From: Gammaproteobacteria bacterium
GTDB lineage: Bacteria > Pseudomonadota > Gammaproteobacteria > Acidithiobacillales > Acidithiobacillaceae
Assembly (NCBI GenBank): GCA_023381645.1
Contig: JAMCRJ010000076.1
Coordinates: 62,001 to 126,000 of the forward strand
Reading direction: 5' to 3'
DNA length: 64,000 nucleotides
Shown: piece by piece, positions 44,320 through 52,492 of the stretch
Numbering within the stretch: position 1 is the first letter of the stretch
Layout: the number at the start of each line of letters is the position of its first letter
Translations under genes and position numbers: made by a program
The notes under the pieces: model-generated
The model's database searches: none
Seen by the model: the letters and a program-made list of their open reading frames with translations, nothing else
What the model was told of the DNA's origin: nothing

Positions 44320-45840
44320 ATGCAATACGCAAATCCAAACACCGAAGGCGCAGTCGTCAACTTCAAAGAGTGCTATGACAACTTCATCGGCGGCCAGTGG
44401 GTTGCCCCAGTCAACGGTGAATACTTCGACAATATTTCCCCGGTCAACGGCAAGCCGTTCTGCCAAATCCCACGTTCCAGCGCAGAAGACATTGAACTGG
44501 CATTGGATGCCGCCCATGCTGCCAAAGATGCCTGGGGCAGAACTTCCGTTACTGCCCGTTCCAATATCCTGCTGAAAATCGCTGACCGCATTGACGCCAA
44601 TCTGGAAATGCTGGCTGTGGCTGAAACCTGGGATAACGGCAAAGCCGTGCGCGAAACCCTGAATGCTGACGTGCCCCTTTCCTCCGACCACTTCCGCTAC
44701 TTCGCAGGTTGCTTACGCGCTCAAGAAGGCACTATAGGCGAAATCGACGAAAATACCGTCGCTTACCACTTCCATGAGCCGCTGGGTGTTGTTGGTCAAA
44801 TCATTCCGTGGAACTTCCCACTGCTGATGGCGTGCTGGAAACTGGCTCCCGCATTGGCGGCAGGTAACTGCGTGGTACTGAAACCAGCAGAACAAACCCC
44901 GGCCTCCATTCTGGTAATGATGGAACTGATCGCTGACCTGTTGCCGGCAGGTGTGCTGAACGTGGTCAACGGCTACGGTGTGGAAGCAGGCAAAGCGCTG
45001 GCAACCAGCAAACGCATTGCCAAAATCGCCTTTACCGGCTCTACCCCAGTCGGTTCCCTGATTATGAAATACGCGGCGGAAAACATTATCCCGTCTACCG
45101 TGGAACTGGGTGGCAAATCCCCCAATATCTTCTTTGCCGACGTGCTGGATCAGGAAGATGCGTTTGTGAGCAAGGCGGTGGAAGGCGCGGTACTGGCATT
45201 CTTCAACCAAGGCGAAGTCTGCACTTGCCCTTCACGCCTGTTGATTCAAGAATCCATCTACGAAAAATTCATCGGCATGGTGGTCGAGCGTTCAGCGCAA
45301 ATCAAACGCGGCAACCCGTTGGATACTGAAGTCATGGTCGGTGCGCAAGCTTCCCAGGAACAGTACGACAAAATCCTCAGCTACATCCAGATCGGCAAGG
45401 ACGAAGGCGCTAAAGTCATTACCGGTGGCGCAGTGGAAACCATGTCTGCGGATTACTGCGAAGGTTACTACATCCAACCCACCCTGCTGAAAGGCACCAA
45501 CAACATGCGCGTGTTCCAAGAAGAAATCTTCGGGCCGGTCGTGTCTGTGGCAACCTTCAAGGATGAAGCGGAAGCATTGGCGATTGCCAACGACACCGAG
45601 TTTGGTCTGGGCGCAGGCGTGTGGACCCGCGACATGAACCGTGCCTACCGCATGGGCCGTGGCATTCAGGCCGGTCGTGTGTGGACCAACTGCTACCACT
45701 TGTACCCGGCACATGCTGCCTTCGGTGGTTACAAAAAATCCGGCGTAGGCCGTGAAACCCACAGAATGATGCTCGACCATTATCAGCAAACCAAAAACCT
45801 GCTGGTCAGCTACGACGTCAACCCGTTGGGCTTTTTCTAG
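44320..45840 (+). CDS. NAD-dependent aldehyde dehydrogenase (AldB/ExaC-like)
   Basis: 506 residues, a full-length aldehyde dehydrogenase. Rossmann GSTPVG, general base E262 in VELGGKSPN, catalytic C301 in [10 protein letters not shown], and PWNFPLL. Oxidises short-chain aldehydes to acids; closest in pattern to AldB/ExaC. GAGGAAATAAC precedes the ATG. Codon use differs from its neighbours (many GAA, AAA, ACC/CAA codons, lower GC by eye), and it sits beside a tRNA gene and an integrase remnant, so transfer is likely. A terminator hairpin follows. Confidence 0.88.
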   Translation: MQYANPNTEGAVVNFKECYDNFIGGQWVAPVNGEYFDNISPVNGKPFCQIPRSSAEDIELALDAAHAAKDAWGRTSVTARSNILLKIADRIDANLEMLAVAETWDNGKAVRETLNADVPLSSDHFRYFAGCLRAQEGTIGEIDENTVAYHFHEPLGVVGQIIPWNFPLLMACWKLAPALAAGNCVVLKPAEQTPASILVMMELIADLLPAGVLNVVNGYGVEAGKALATSKRIAKIAFTGSTPVGSLIMKYAAENIIPSTVELGGKSPNIFFADVLDQEDAFVSKAVEGAVLAFFNQGEVCTCPSRLLIQESIYEKFIGMVVERSAQIKRGNPLDTEVMVGAQASQEQYDKILSYIQIGKDEGAKVITGGAVETMSADYCEGYYIQPTLLKGTNNMRVFQEEIFGPVVSVATFKDEAEALAIANDTEFGLGAGVWTRDMNRAYRMGRGIQAGRVWTNCYHLYPAHAAFGGYKKSGVGRETHRMMLDHYQQTKNLLVSYDVNPLGFF

Positions 45841-45943
45841 GTTTCGTTTCCTTCTCCGAGCGACGTGATGTGGGTCAGGGTTTATTCCCTGACTCAAGGG
45901 GTCAGAGCCCTCTTGTATACCAACAGCGATCAGGAAGGTGCCA

Positions 45944-45979
45944 TATAGCCTACCGCTTGGCTATACTTGTTGTTTTATT
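45944..45979 (+). terminator. Intrinsic terminator after the aldehyde dehydrogenase gene
   Basis: Perfect 7-bp hairpin TATAGCC/GGCTATA (45944-45950, 45959-45965, 8-base loop) followed by a T-rich run (45966-45979, TTGTTGTTTTATTT). It ends directly at the tRNA-Glu 3' end. A second hairpin without T-run lies upstream: GTCAGGG/CCCTGAC at 45874-45893. Confidence 0.65.
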
Positions 45980-46055
45980 TGGCGTCCCCAGGGGGGTTCG
46001 AACCCCCGTTACCGCCGTGAAAGGGCGGTGTCCTAGGCCACTAGACGATGGGGAC
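45980..46055 (-). tRNA. tRNA-Glu (UUC)
   Basis: 76 bases with encoded CCA. Acceptor stem GTCCCCA/TGGGGAC, D arm GTCTAGTGGCCTAGGAC, anticodon loop CTTTCAC with anticodon UUC at 46021-46019, and T arm GGGGGTTCGAACCCCC. Nearly identical in plan to E. coli tRNA-Glu. A phage-integrase remnant begins 90 bases past its 5' end. Confidence 0.97.
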
Positions 46056-46071
46056 ATGGACAGCGCTGAGA

Positions 46072-46100
46072 ATCCTACACAGAACCGCGACACAGAGCAA
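46072..46100 (-). promoter_or_regulatory. Candidate promoter of tRNA-Glu
   Basis: On the minus strand TTGCTC (46095-46100) and TAGGAT (46072-46077) with a 17-base spacer, 16 bases upstream of the mature tRNA 5' end. The -35 is weak and the -10 moderate. Confidence 0.45.
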
Positions 46101-46143
46101 GTGCCCCCGGTGGAAGGACTTGTTCTGGGCAAGAACCCCAGTC

Positions 46144-46269
46144 GGCGTGCTCTTTGAGAAGAGCCTTAACCCCATGCAGGTGGCGGCCATCACCCGTCAC
46201 AGGACTTTGCAGATGCTGAAGCGCTATACTCGTTTGAAAGCTGAGGACTTGGCGAAAATGTTAGGATGA
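46144..46269 (+). pseudogene. C-terminal remnant of a tyrosine recombinase (phage-type integrase)
   Basis: The frame encodes FEKSLNPMQVAAIT, RHRTLQMLKRYTRLKAEDL and AKMLG. This is the C-terminus of a site-specific tyrosine integrase, with the HxxLxMLxRYxH-like block and its catalytic Tyr (KRYT). Everything upstream, including the Arg and His catalytic residues of boxes I-II, is missing; the open frame simply begins in the tRNA. It marks an old integration event at tRNA-Glu. Confidence 0.8.
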
Positions 46270-46274
46270 AGACA

Positions 46275-46424
46275 ATGAAGATATGGCCAATCTTAATGGA
46301 TGCCATGGATGCTCTTACAGACCTGCCATGGTTTCCACCATCCGTCAGGGATGTTCGGACCTTCCAGGTGGAGCAATGGTCCAATTCCACCGACAGGGTG
46401 AAGCGCCAGGGCATAGCAAAATGA
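46275..46424 (+). CDS. Unrecognised 49-residue ORF coupled to the next gene
   Basis: ATG 46275 to TGA 46422-46424, product MKIWPILMDAMDALTDLPW... rich in Trp and Pro in its first half. No family recognised. Its stop overlaps the ATG of the next ORF by ATGA, which argues for translation. It may equally be a fragment left by the integrated element. Confidence 0.3.
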   Translation: MKIWPILMDAMDALTDLPWFPPSVRDVRTFQVEQWSNSTDRVKRQGIAK

Positions 46425-46849
46425 GCGGCATCACTGTTTTACCTCATGACGGCCCCTCACCGGCAGGCGGAGAACCCGGTAAGACCAGGCCATCTGCCCA
46501 GGCCCATCTGGCGGTCACAAGACAGAAGGATACCAAAGATCGTGTGGGCAATGGCGCCGGTTATACGTCAGACTTGAAACCGCCAGTTGCCGAAATCGGC
46601 GAGGCTGCGAGAGGGGCCAGCTTGCTTGCGCAGAAAAATCGCAAATACTCAGAACCTGTCGTGGCGATGATCGTTGGCATACTTGCCCTTGCCGGACTCA
46701 ACATAGCGATTTATGGCACCGAAAGCCTAAATTTTTTCATCTATGGCACCATTGGAATTGGGCTAACCTTTGAGTACGGTTGGATTAGTGTGATACTCCG
46801 TGCTGCAGTTGCAGGTGGTGATCATGATTACGAGGATGCACACGAGTGA
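46421..46849 (+). CDS. Unknown small membrane protein
   Basis: 142 residues. Hydrophilic N-terminal ~75 residues (Gly/Pro/Lys-rich), then two hydrophobic helices (PVVAMIVGILALAGLNIAIY and IYGTIGIGLTFEYGWISVIL) and an acidic tail. No family recognised. An upstream ATG (46283) also opens this frame, but the 46421 start fits the ATGA overlap with the preceding ORF. It lies in the mosaic stretch next to the integrase remnant. Confidence 0.45.
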   Translation: MSGITVLPHDGPSPAGGEPGKTRPSAQAHLAVTRQKDTKDRVGNGAGYTSDLKPPVAEIGEAARGASLLAQKNRKYSEPVVAMIVGILALAGLNIAIYGTESLNFFIYGTIGIGLTFEYGWISVILRAAVAGGDHDYEDAHE

Positions 46850-46882
46850 AGTGGTGCCTTCGTCTGGACAATAGCAGACGTT

Positions 46883-47020
46883 CTCCCCGCCCCTAGCCTA
46901 CGGCTGCCGTTCTCAAGAGCGGGGAGTGCGGGGCTTCCACACCGCAAGCATTGGCTTTTGCACTTATTGACAGCACAAAAGCCAAGCACCCCGCTTTATC
47001 CCACCCTTGAAATGCAGGGG
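46883..47020. repeat. Hairpin-rich gene-free stretch, candidate IS200/IS605-type end or structured RNA
   Basis: No gene lies between 46850 and 47168. The stretch holds two perfect inverted repeats: CTCCCCGC/GCGGGGAG (46883-46890 and 46919-46926) and TTGGCTTTTG/CAAAAGCCAA (46951-46960 and 46976-46985). A third, weaker hairpin (CCCTTGAAATGCAGGG) lies near 47000-47020. Dense subterminal hairpins without a transposase fit a remnant end of an IS605-group element. A small structured RNA is an alternative. Confidence 0.35.
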
Positions 47021-47168
47021 GGTGTTGGCCCGTCGCTTTCAGGCCGTGGCGACCGAGTTACCTGTCCCTGCCAGATCATGAACCGCGCGTGACAGTGTGG
47101 GGGGGCGTAGCCCGGCGGGGGGGAATTCAGTTAGACTACGGCTACCCACAACCCAAGAAGAAGGACTT

Positions 47169-47618
47169 ATGGACGAACAGGAAGCAGTTTTCATGATCGA
47201 GCGCATCTACGTGAAGGACATCTCTTTTGAGTCGCCCAACGCGCCCCTCAGTTTTGTGCAGACCGAGGCGCCGACCGTAGATGTGGGGCTGAACACCGCC
47301 AGTACAGTCGTGGAAGGCATGGAAGGACTTACTGAAGTAACGCTGACGGTGACCGTCAAGGCCAAGGCGGGTGAGAGCACCTACTTTGCCGTAGAAGTTC
47401 AGCAGTCGGGTCTGTTCCGGGTTCAGAACATCCCGGAAGAGCACATGCCCGCCCTATTGGCCGTGCATTGCCCGACCATCCTGTTCCCATATGCGCGGGA
47501 AGTGGTTGCGGATCTGGTCGGTCGCGGCGGTTTCCAGCCATTGCACCTGCACCCGGTGAATTTCGAGGCACTGTATCAGCAGGCGCAGACCCAGCAGCAG
47601 AACTATACGACGCAATAA
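47169..47618 (+). CDS. secB: Preprotein translocase chaperone SecB
   Basis: 149 residues: IERIYVKDISFESPNAP start and the conserved ILFPYAREVVADLVGRGGFQPLHLHPVNFEALY block. SecB tetramers keep exported proteins unfolded and pass them to SecA. AAGGACTT precedes ATG 47169. Four bases upstream of gpsA, the usual secB-gpsA order. Confidence 0.96.
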   Translation: MDEQEAVFMIERIYVKDISFESPNAPLSFVQTEAPTVDVGLNTASTVVEGMEGLTEVTLTVTVKAKAGESTYFAVEVQQSGLFRVQNIPEEHMPALLAVHCPTILFPYAREVVADLVGRGGFQPLHLHPVNFEALYQQAQTQQQNYTTQ

Positions 47619-47621
47619 TCC

Positions 47622-48656
47622 ATGCGTTGGGCAGTGCTGGGTGGCGGTCACTGGGGGACGGCGCTGGCCGTATATCTGCTGCGCCAGAGGCAGATCGTGC
47701 GGCTTTGGGGACGGCGCGCCGAGCACCTGCCCTGTCAGCCCGCCCGGACGGACCTTTTTCCCGTATTTCCAGAGTGCGCGCGGCCGGAAGGATTGCACTG
47801 CACGGTGGACCTCGCCGCGGCAGTACGGGGCAGCGAGGGCATTGTCCTTGCGGTGCCCAGTCATGCGTTGCGTGGCCTGCTGACGCATCTGCTCCCCTGT
47901 CTGCCGCCCACCGCACTGCTCGTCCTCGCCAGCAAAGGACTGGAAGTGCCGAGCGCCTTGCGCCTCGACCAGGTATTGCGGGAAATCTTGCCGGAGGCGC
48001 CTCTGGTAGTGCTTTCCGGCCCGAGTTTCGCTCATGACCTGATGCTCGGCAAACCACTGGCGATGACGGCGGCGTCTACCGATCCGACCCATGCCCAGCG
48101 GGTGGCCGAGGCCTTTGGCAGTGCGCAGATGCGGGTCTACACCAGTGATGATGTAGCGGGCGTCTGTCTGGGCGGGGCGATCAAGAATGTGCTGGCCATT
48201 GCCGCCGGTATTTCCGATGGTCTGGGCAATGGCGACAGCGCCCGTGCCGCGCTCATCACTCGCGGGATAGTGGAGTTGCATCGCCTGGGAACGGCGCTGG
48301 GGGGGCGAACCGAGACCTTCATGGGTCTGGCCGGTGCCGGTGACCTGATCCTCACGTCCTGCAGCGATCTCTCGCGGAACCGGCGGGTGGGGCTGGGCCT
48401 GGGCGGCGGGCTGAGCCTGGAAGCGGTGCTGCGCGAGATTGGCGAGGAGGCCGAGGGGGTACGCACGGCGCAGGCTTTGTTTCAGCTTGCGCGAAGCCTG
48501 GGGGTGGATATGCCGATTACCGAACAGGTCTACCGCGTGCTGTTCGAGGGCGCCACGCCGCGCGCCGCAAGCGATGAGCTGATGCGCCGCGCCCTGCGTT
48601 CCGAGTTGCATGTTTCAGATGGTGGCGCCCCTGGGGGTGCCGCCAGGACCGAGTGA
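47622..48656 (+). CDS. gpsA: NAD(P)-dependent glycerol-3-phosphate dehydrogenase
   Basis: 344 residues. Rossmann GGGHWGTALA at the N-terminus, VVLSGPSFAHDL, and the catalytic-lysine block GGAIKNVLAIAAGISDG (K in GAIKN). Makes sn-glycerol-3-phosphate from DHAP for phospholipid synthesis. Directly follows secB. Its 3' end runs into the region upstream of the squalene synthase gene. Confidence 0.95.
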   Translation: MRWAVLGGGHWGTALAVYLLRQRQIVRLWGRRAEHLPCQPARTDLFPVFPECARPEGLHCTVDLAAAVRGSEGIVLAVPSHALRGLLTHLLPCLPPTALLVLASKGLEVPSALRLDQVLREILPEAPLVVLSGPSFAHDLMLGKPLAMTAASTDPTHAQRVAEAFGSAQMRVYTSDDVAGVCLGGAIKNVLAIAAGISDGLGNGDSARAALITRGIVELHRLGTALGGRTETFMGLAGAGDLILTSCSDLSRNRRVGLGLGGGLSLEAVLREIGEEAEGVRTAQALFQLARSLGVDMPITEQVYRVLFEGATPRAASDELMRRALRSELHVSDGGAPGGAARTE

Positions 48657-48805
48657 CGGCGACGGGTCGCGGTGCGCCACCCGGGTGGGCGGCATAAGGC
48701 TGCATATGGGGCTGCAAGACTTGCAGAATGGGCTCGGGATCGTTACATTGCCGCCAGATGACGGGGTATTAATGCACACCCGGACTAACACAATAAGGAG
48801 TTTGG

Positions 48806-48832
48806 ATGTCACCAGACAGGACCGCACGTTGA
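48806..48832 (+). CDS. Possible 8-codon leader ORF before squalene synthase
   Basis: ATG 48806 encodes MSPDRTAR and its TGA (48830-48832) overlaps the squalene synthase ATG as TGATG. The best Shine-Dalgarno of the region, AAGGAG at 48795-48800, sits five bases before this ORF and not before the synthase. It could couple synthase translation to ribosomes finishing the leader. Confidence 0.3.
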   Translation: MSPDRTAR

Positions 48833-49869
48833 TGGCGGCGTTGGAGCGGGCCTTGGCGTACCAGGCACAAAGCCTCCAGGCTGTTTCCAGGACCTTTGCC
48901 CTGACCATCCCCCAGTTGCCGGAGGCGCTCCGGGACGCGGTCGGCAACGGTTATCTGTTGTGCCGCATTGCCGACACCATTGAAGACGATCCGGATATGC
49001 CCTGGGAAAAAAAGGCCTGCTGGCAGGCGAAATTTCTTGGGGTAGTAGAGGGTGCGGGCGATCCCGCCGCCTTTGCTGCCGCATTGGGCGCGGACCTGTC
49101 GCCGGCGATGCCCGAAGCCGAGCACGATCTGATTCGCCACACTCCGGAAGTCGTCGCCATCACCCACAGCCTCAACCTCATCCAGCAGGCGGCGTTGTCC
49201 CGCTGCGTGCGGATCATGGGCATGGGGATGGCGGAGTTTCAGCAGCATGCTTCGTTGCAGGGGCTGGCGGACATGGCGGCCCTGGATCGTTACTGCTATG
49301 TGGTCGCGGGTGTCGTCGGTGAAATGCTCACCAGTCTTTTTGTCGAGTTTGAACCGCTGCTGGCGGAGCGTGATGCGGAGATGCAGCGTTTGGCGGTATC
49401 CTTCGGGCAAGGCCTGCAGATGACCAATATTCTCAAGGACATCTGGGATGACTGGCAGCGCGGTGTGAGTTGGATGCCACGCGCGCTATTTCAGCGTCAT
49501 GGCTGCGATATTGCCGGAGTGCGTCCCGGCAGTCGGGACCCCGCGTTCCGGGCGGGCCTCACCGAACTGCTGGGCATTGCCGCGGACCATCTGCAAAATG
49601 CGCTGCGCTATACCCTGCTGATACCGGCCGGGCAGACGGGGATGCGGGATTTTTGCCTCTGGGCCATCGCCATGGCGGTGCTCACCCTGCGACGGATTGC
49701 CGAAAATCCGGCTTTCGCCTCCGGGAGCGAGGTGAAAATCAGCCGCAGCAGCGTACATCGGGTGGTATTTTTGTCGCGTCTCCTGCATCGCTCCGATGCG
49801 CTCCTGCAGTGGAGTTTCCGGGTGGGCGTCAAACCATTGCCTCTATCTTCCGCCGTCGCGCAACCATGA
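48832..49869 (+). CDS. Squalene/phytoene-synthase family protein (squalene synthase)
   Basis: 345 residues from ATG 48832. Aspartate-rich motifs LCRIADTIEDDPD and NILKDIWDDW bind the magnesium-diphosphates; FALTIPQLP and YCYVVAGVVGEML are typical of squalene synthases. It joins two farnesyl diphosphates, the first step of the hopanoid pathway. No HpnC/D/E set is present, so this single enzyme probably makes squalene. An in-frame ATG at 48772 gives a longer N-terminus without a ribosome site. Its stop overlaps shc (ATGA). Confidence 0.87.
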   Translation: MAALERALAYQAQSLQAVSRTFALTIPQLPEALRDAVGNGYLLCRIADTIEDDPDMPWEKKACWQAKFLGVVEGAGDPAAFAAALGADLSPAMPEAEHDLIRHTPEVVAITHSLNLIQQAALSRCVRIMGMGMAEFQQHASLQGLADMAALDRYCYVVAGVVGEMLTSLFVEFEPLLAERDAEMQRLAVSFGQGLQMTNILKDIWDDWQRGVSWMPRALFQRHGCDIAGVRPGSRDPAFRAGLTELLGIAADHLQNALRYTLLIPAGQTGMRDFCLWAIAMAVLTLRRIAENPAFASGSEVKISRSSVHRVVFLSRLLHRSDALLQWSFRVGVKPLPLSSAVAQP

Positions 49870-51797
49870 ATCGTATGCTGCAACCGGTGCGCTCTGGCGC
49901 GGGCATTTTTCGTTCGTCACTGGATCGGGTGATCACGCAGGCGCGTCAGGCGCTGGGCGACCGGCAGGCGGAGGATGGTCACTGGTGTTTCGAGTTTGAG
50001 GCCGATTGCACCATTCCCGCCGAATATATTCTGATGCAGCATTACATGGATGAGCGGGACGAGACTCTGGAGGCCGGGATTGCGGTCTATCTGCGCGGCA
50101 AGCAGGCGGATCACGGGGGCTGGCCCCTCTATTACGGCGGCCATTTTGACCTGAGTGCGTCGGTAAAGGTCTATTTCGCCCTGAAACTCGCGGGCGATGA
50201 CCCCGAACTGCCGCACATGCGGCGCGCACGGGAGGCGATCCTCGCCCATGGCGGAGCGGAACGCAGCAATGTGTTCACGCGCATTACCCTGGCGCTTTTT
50301 GCCCAGTTACCATGGCGGGCGGTGCCCTTCATTCCGGTGGAAATCATGCTGCTGCCGCGCTGGTTTCCCTTCCATATCTACAAAGTCGCTTCTTGGTCGC
50401 GCACGGTGATGGTGCCCCTGTTTATTCTGTGCAGCCTCAAGGCACGCGCCAAAAATCCCCTGCAGGTGCATATCCGGGAGTTGTTCCGTCGACCGCCCGA
50501 ACAGATTACGGATTATTTCAGCCATGCCCGGCAAGGGGTTGTGGCACACTTCTTTCTGTTTCTGGATCGATTCTGGCGGTTGATGGAGGGCCGGATACCG
50601 CACGGTATCCGGCGCCGTGCCCTGAAGAAGGCGGAGGCGTGGTTCACCGCGCGGATCAATGGGGAAGATGGCCTGAACGGCATTTTCCCTGCCATGGTGA
50701 ACGCCCACGAGGCCCTGGAGCTGCTCGGCTATCCGCCGGATCATGATTATCGTCGGCAAACCGGGGCGGCGCTGCGCAAGTTGGTGGTGGAGCGGGCGAA
50801 CGACGCCTATTGTCAGCCCTGTGTATCACCCGTCTGGGATACCTGTCTCGCGCTCCACGCCCTGCTGGAGCAGGATGGCGAAGTCTCTCCGGCGGTGCAA
50901 AACGGTATCCGCTGGCTCAAGGACCGGCAGATCGGTGCCGAACCCGGCGACTGGCGGGAGTCACGGCCCCATTTGGCGGGCGGTGGCTGGGCGTTTCAAT
51001 ATGCCAATCCGTATTATCCGGATCTGGATGACACGGCGGCGGTGGGCTGGGCCCTGGCGCGGGCCGGGCGTGCGGAGGATCGTGACAGCATCGAGAAGGC
51101 GGCGAACTGGCTGGCGGGCATGCAATCCAGAAACGGCGGTTTCGGCGCCTATGATGTGGACAATACCCACTACTACCTGAACGAAATTCCCTTTGCCGAC
51201 CACAAGGCCCTGCTGGACCCGCCGACGGCCGATGTCACCGGGCGGGTGGTGGCCTTTCTGGCGCATCTGGCGCGGCCACGGGACCGCGATGTGCTGCGGC
51301 GTGCCGTGGCTTATCTGCTGCGTGAACAGGAGTCTTCGGGCGCTTGGTTCGGGCGCTGGGGAACCAACTACATCTACGGGACCTGGTCCGTGCTCATGGC
51401 ACTGGCCGAACTGAATGATCCTTCCCTGAAGCCCACCATGGAACGCGCGGCGTACTGGCTGCGCGCGGTACAGCAGAGCGACGGCGGTTGGGGTGAAAGC
51501 AACGATTCCTACAGTGACCCCGGTCTTGCCGGGGTGGGCCAGACCTCTACCGCAGTGCAGACGGCTTGGGCCTGCCTGGGTCTGATGGCGGCGGGAGACC
51601 GGGATAGTGTTGCCCTGCATCGTGGCATGGCCTGGCTGCAGATGCATCAGGAAGTGGATGGATGCTGGCAGGCGCCCTTTTTTAACGCACCGGGATTCCC
51701 GAAGGTTTTTTACCTGATTTATCATGGATATGCGTTTTATTTCCCGCTCTGGGCGCTGGCCCGCTACCGGAACTTGGGATGCGTGGCGCACGAATAG
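49866..51797 (+). CDS. shc: Squalene-hopene cyclase
   Basis: 643 residues. The protonating DxDD motif is DLDD at 386-389 (YPDLDDTAAVGWA). Repeated QW motifs are visible (QAEDGHWCFE, QSRNGGFGAYD, QESSGAWFGRWG, QQSDGGWGESN, QEVDGCW). It cyclises squalene to hopene or hopanol at the membrane face. Overlaps the squalene synthase stop (ATGA) and the next gene by 19 bases. Confidence 0.96.
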   Translation: MNRMLQPVRSGAGIFRSSLDRVITQARQALGDRQAEDGHWCFEFEADCTIPAEYILMQHYMDERDETLEAGIAVYLRGKQADHGGWPLYYGGHFDLSASVKVYFALKLAGDDPELPHMRRAREAILAHGGAERSNVFTRITLALFAQLPWRAVPFIPVEIMLLPRWFPFHIYKVASWSRTVMVPLFILCSLKARAKNPLQVHIRELFRRPPEQITDYFSHARQGVVAHFFLFLDRFWRLMEGRIPHGIRRRALKKAEAWFTARINGEDGLNGIFPAMVNAHEALELLGYPPDHDYRRQTGAALRKLVVERANDAYCQPCVSPVWDTCLALHALLEQDGEVSPAVQNGIRWLKDRQIGAEPGDWRESRPHLAGGGWAFQYANPYYPDLDDTAAVGWALARAGRAEDRDSIEKAANWLAGMQSRNGGFGAYDVDNTHYYLNEIPFADHKALLDPPTADVTGRVVAFLAHLARPRDRDVLRRAVAYLLREQESSGAWFGRWGTNYIYGTWSVLMALAELNDPSLKPTMERAAYWLRAVQQSDGGWGESNDSYSDPGLAGVGQTSTAVQTAWACLGLMAAGDRDSVALHRGMAWLQMHQEVDGCWQAPFFNAPGFPKVFYLIYHGYAFYFPLWALARYRNLGCVAHE

Positions 51798-52492
51798 GAG
51801 TGGTGGCGGCGCTGGACGCGGAGGCGCACGTTTTTTCCTTTGTGGGCGCGCTGTCGCACGATGCGCCGATAGAGGTGGGTGAGCAGATCTTGCTGTGTGT
51901 TTCCGGCATGGGGCCGGAGCGGGCGACGGCCGCAACGTATAGGCTGATTGCTGCGGGTGTTGATGGGCTGGTTTCGTGGGGCACTGCGGGCGCCTTGCGG
52001 CCGGAACGGAAGCCGGGGGATTTGCTCCTGCCGGAAACCGTGTTCTGGGCGGGGCAGTGCTGGCCGGTGGATGTGGCATGGCGCGGGAGCCTCGCGAAAT
52101 CGCTGCCCATCCCATTCCATGCCGGGGGGGTGCTTTCGGTGGACGAACCCTGCGGCTCCAGGGTTGCGAAGGCGGCTTTTCTGGTGGATTACCCGTCGGC
52201 ACAGGCGGTGGATATGGAAAGTGGTGCCATTGCCGCTGCCGCGCGTGGGGCGGATACCCCCTTCATCGTCATCCGCAGTGTCGTGGACCCTGCGGATCAG
52301 TCGCTGCCGGCGGTGGCCACGTCGAGTGTCGACGCCTATGGGCGGCCGCAGGCCCTCAGCCTGGCGCGCGGGTTGTTGCGCCATCCTGCCGAGCTGTCCG
52401 CTTTGCTGGGCTTGGGCGGGCAGATGCAGAAGGCGCTGAGAACGCTCCGCACCGTGGCGCCGGGCCTTCTTCAGGCGGGAAGAGCGACATGA
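51779..52492 (+). CDS. hpnG: Hopanoid-associated phosphorylase HpnG
   Basis: 237 residues of the MTA/SAH-nucleosidase-phosphorylase fold: VSGMGPERATAAT, VSWGTAGALRPERKPGDLLLP, AVDMESGAIAAAA. HpnG cleaves adenosylhopane to remove adenine and give ribosylhopane-1-phosphate. The start lies within the shc 3' end; GTG codons at ~51800 are alternatives. Its stop overlaps hpnA (ATGA). Confidence 0.9.
   Translation: MRGARIGVVAALDAEAHVFSFVGALSHDAPIEVGEQILLCVSGMGPERATAATYRLIAAGVDGLVSWGTAGALRPERKPGDLLLPETVFWAGQCWPVDVAWRGSLAKSLPIPFHAGGVLSVDEPCGSRVAKAAFLVDYPSAQAVDMESGAIAAAARGADTPFIVIRSVVDPADQSLPAVATSSVDAYGRPQALSLARGLLRHPAELSALLGLGGQMQKALRTLRTVAPGLLQAGRAT

Noticed and set aside
50961..52202. 413-codon minus-strand frame over shc and hpnG
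   Set aside because: Pro/Ala/Arg-rich shadow opposite two well-defined genes.
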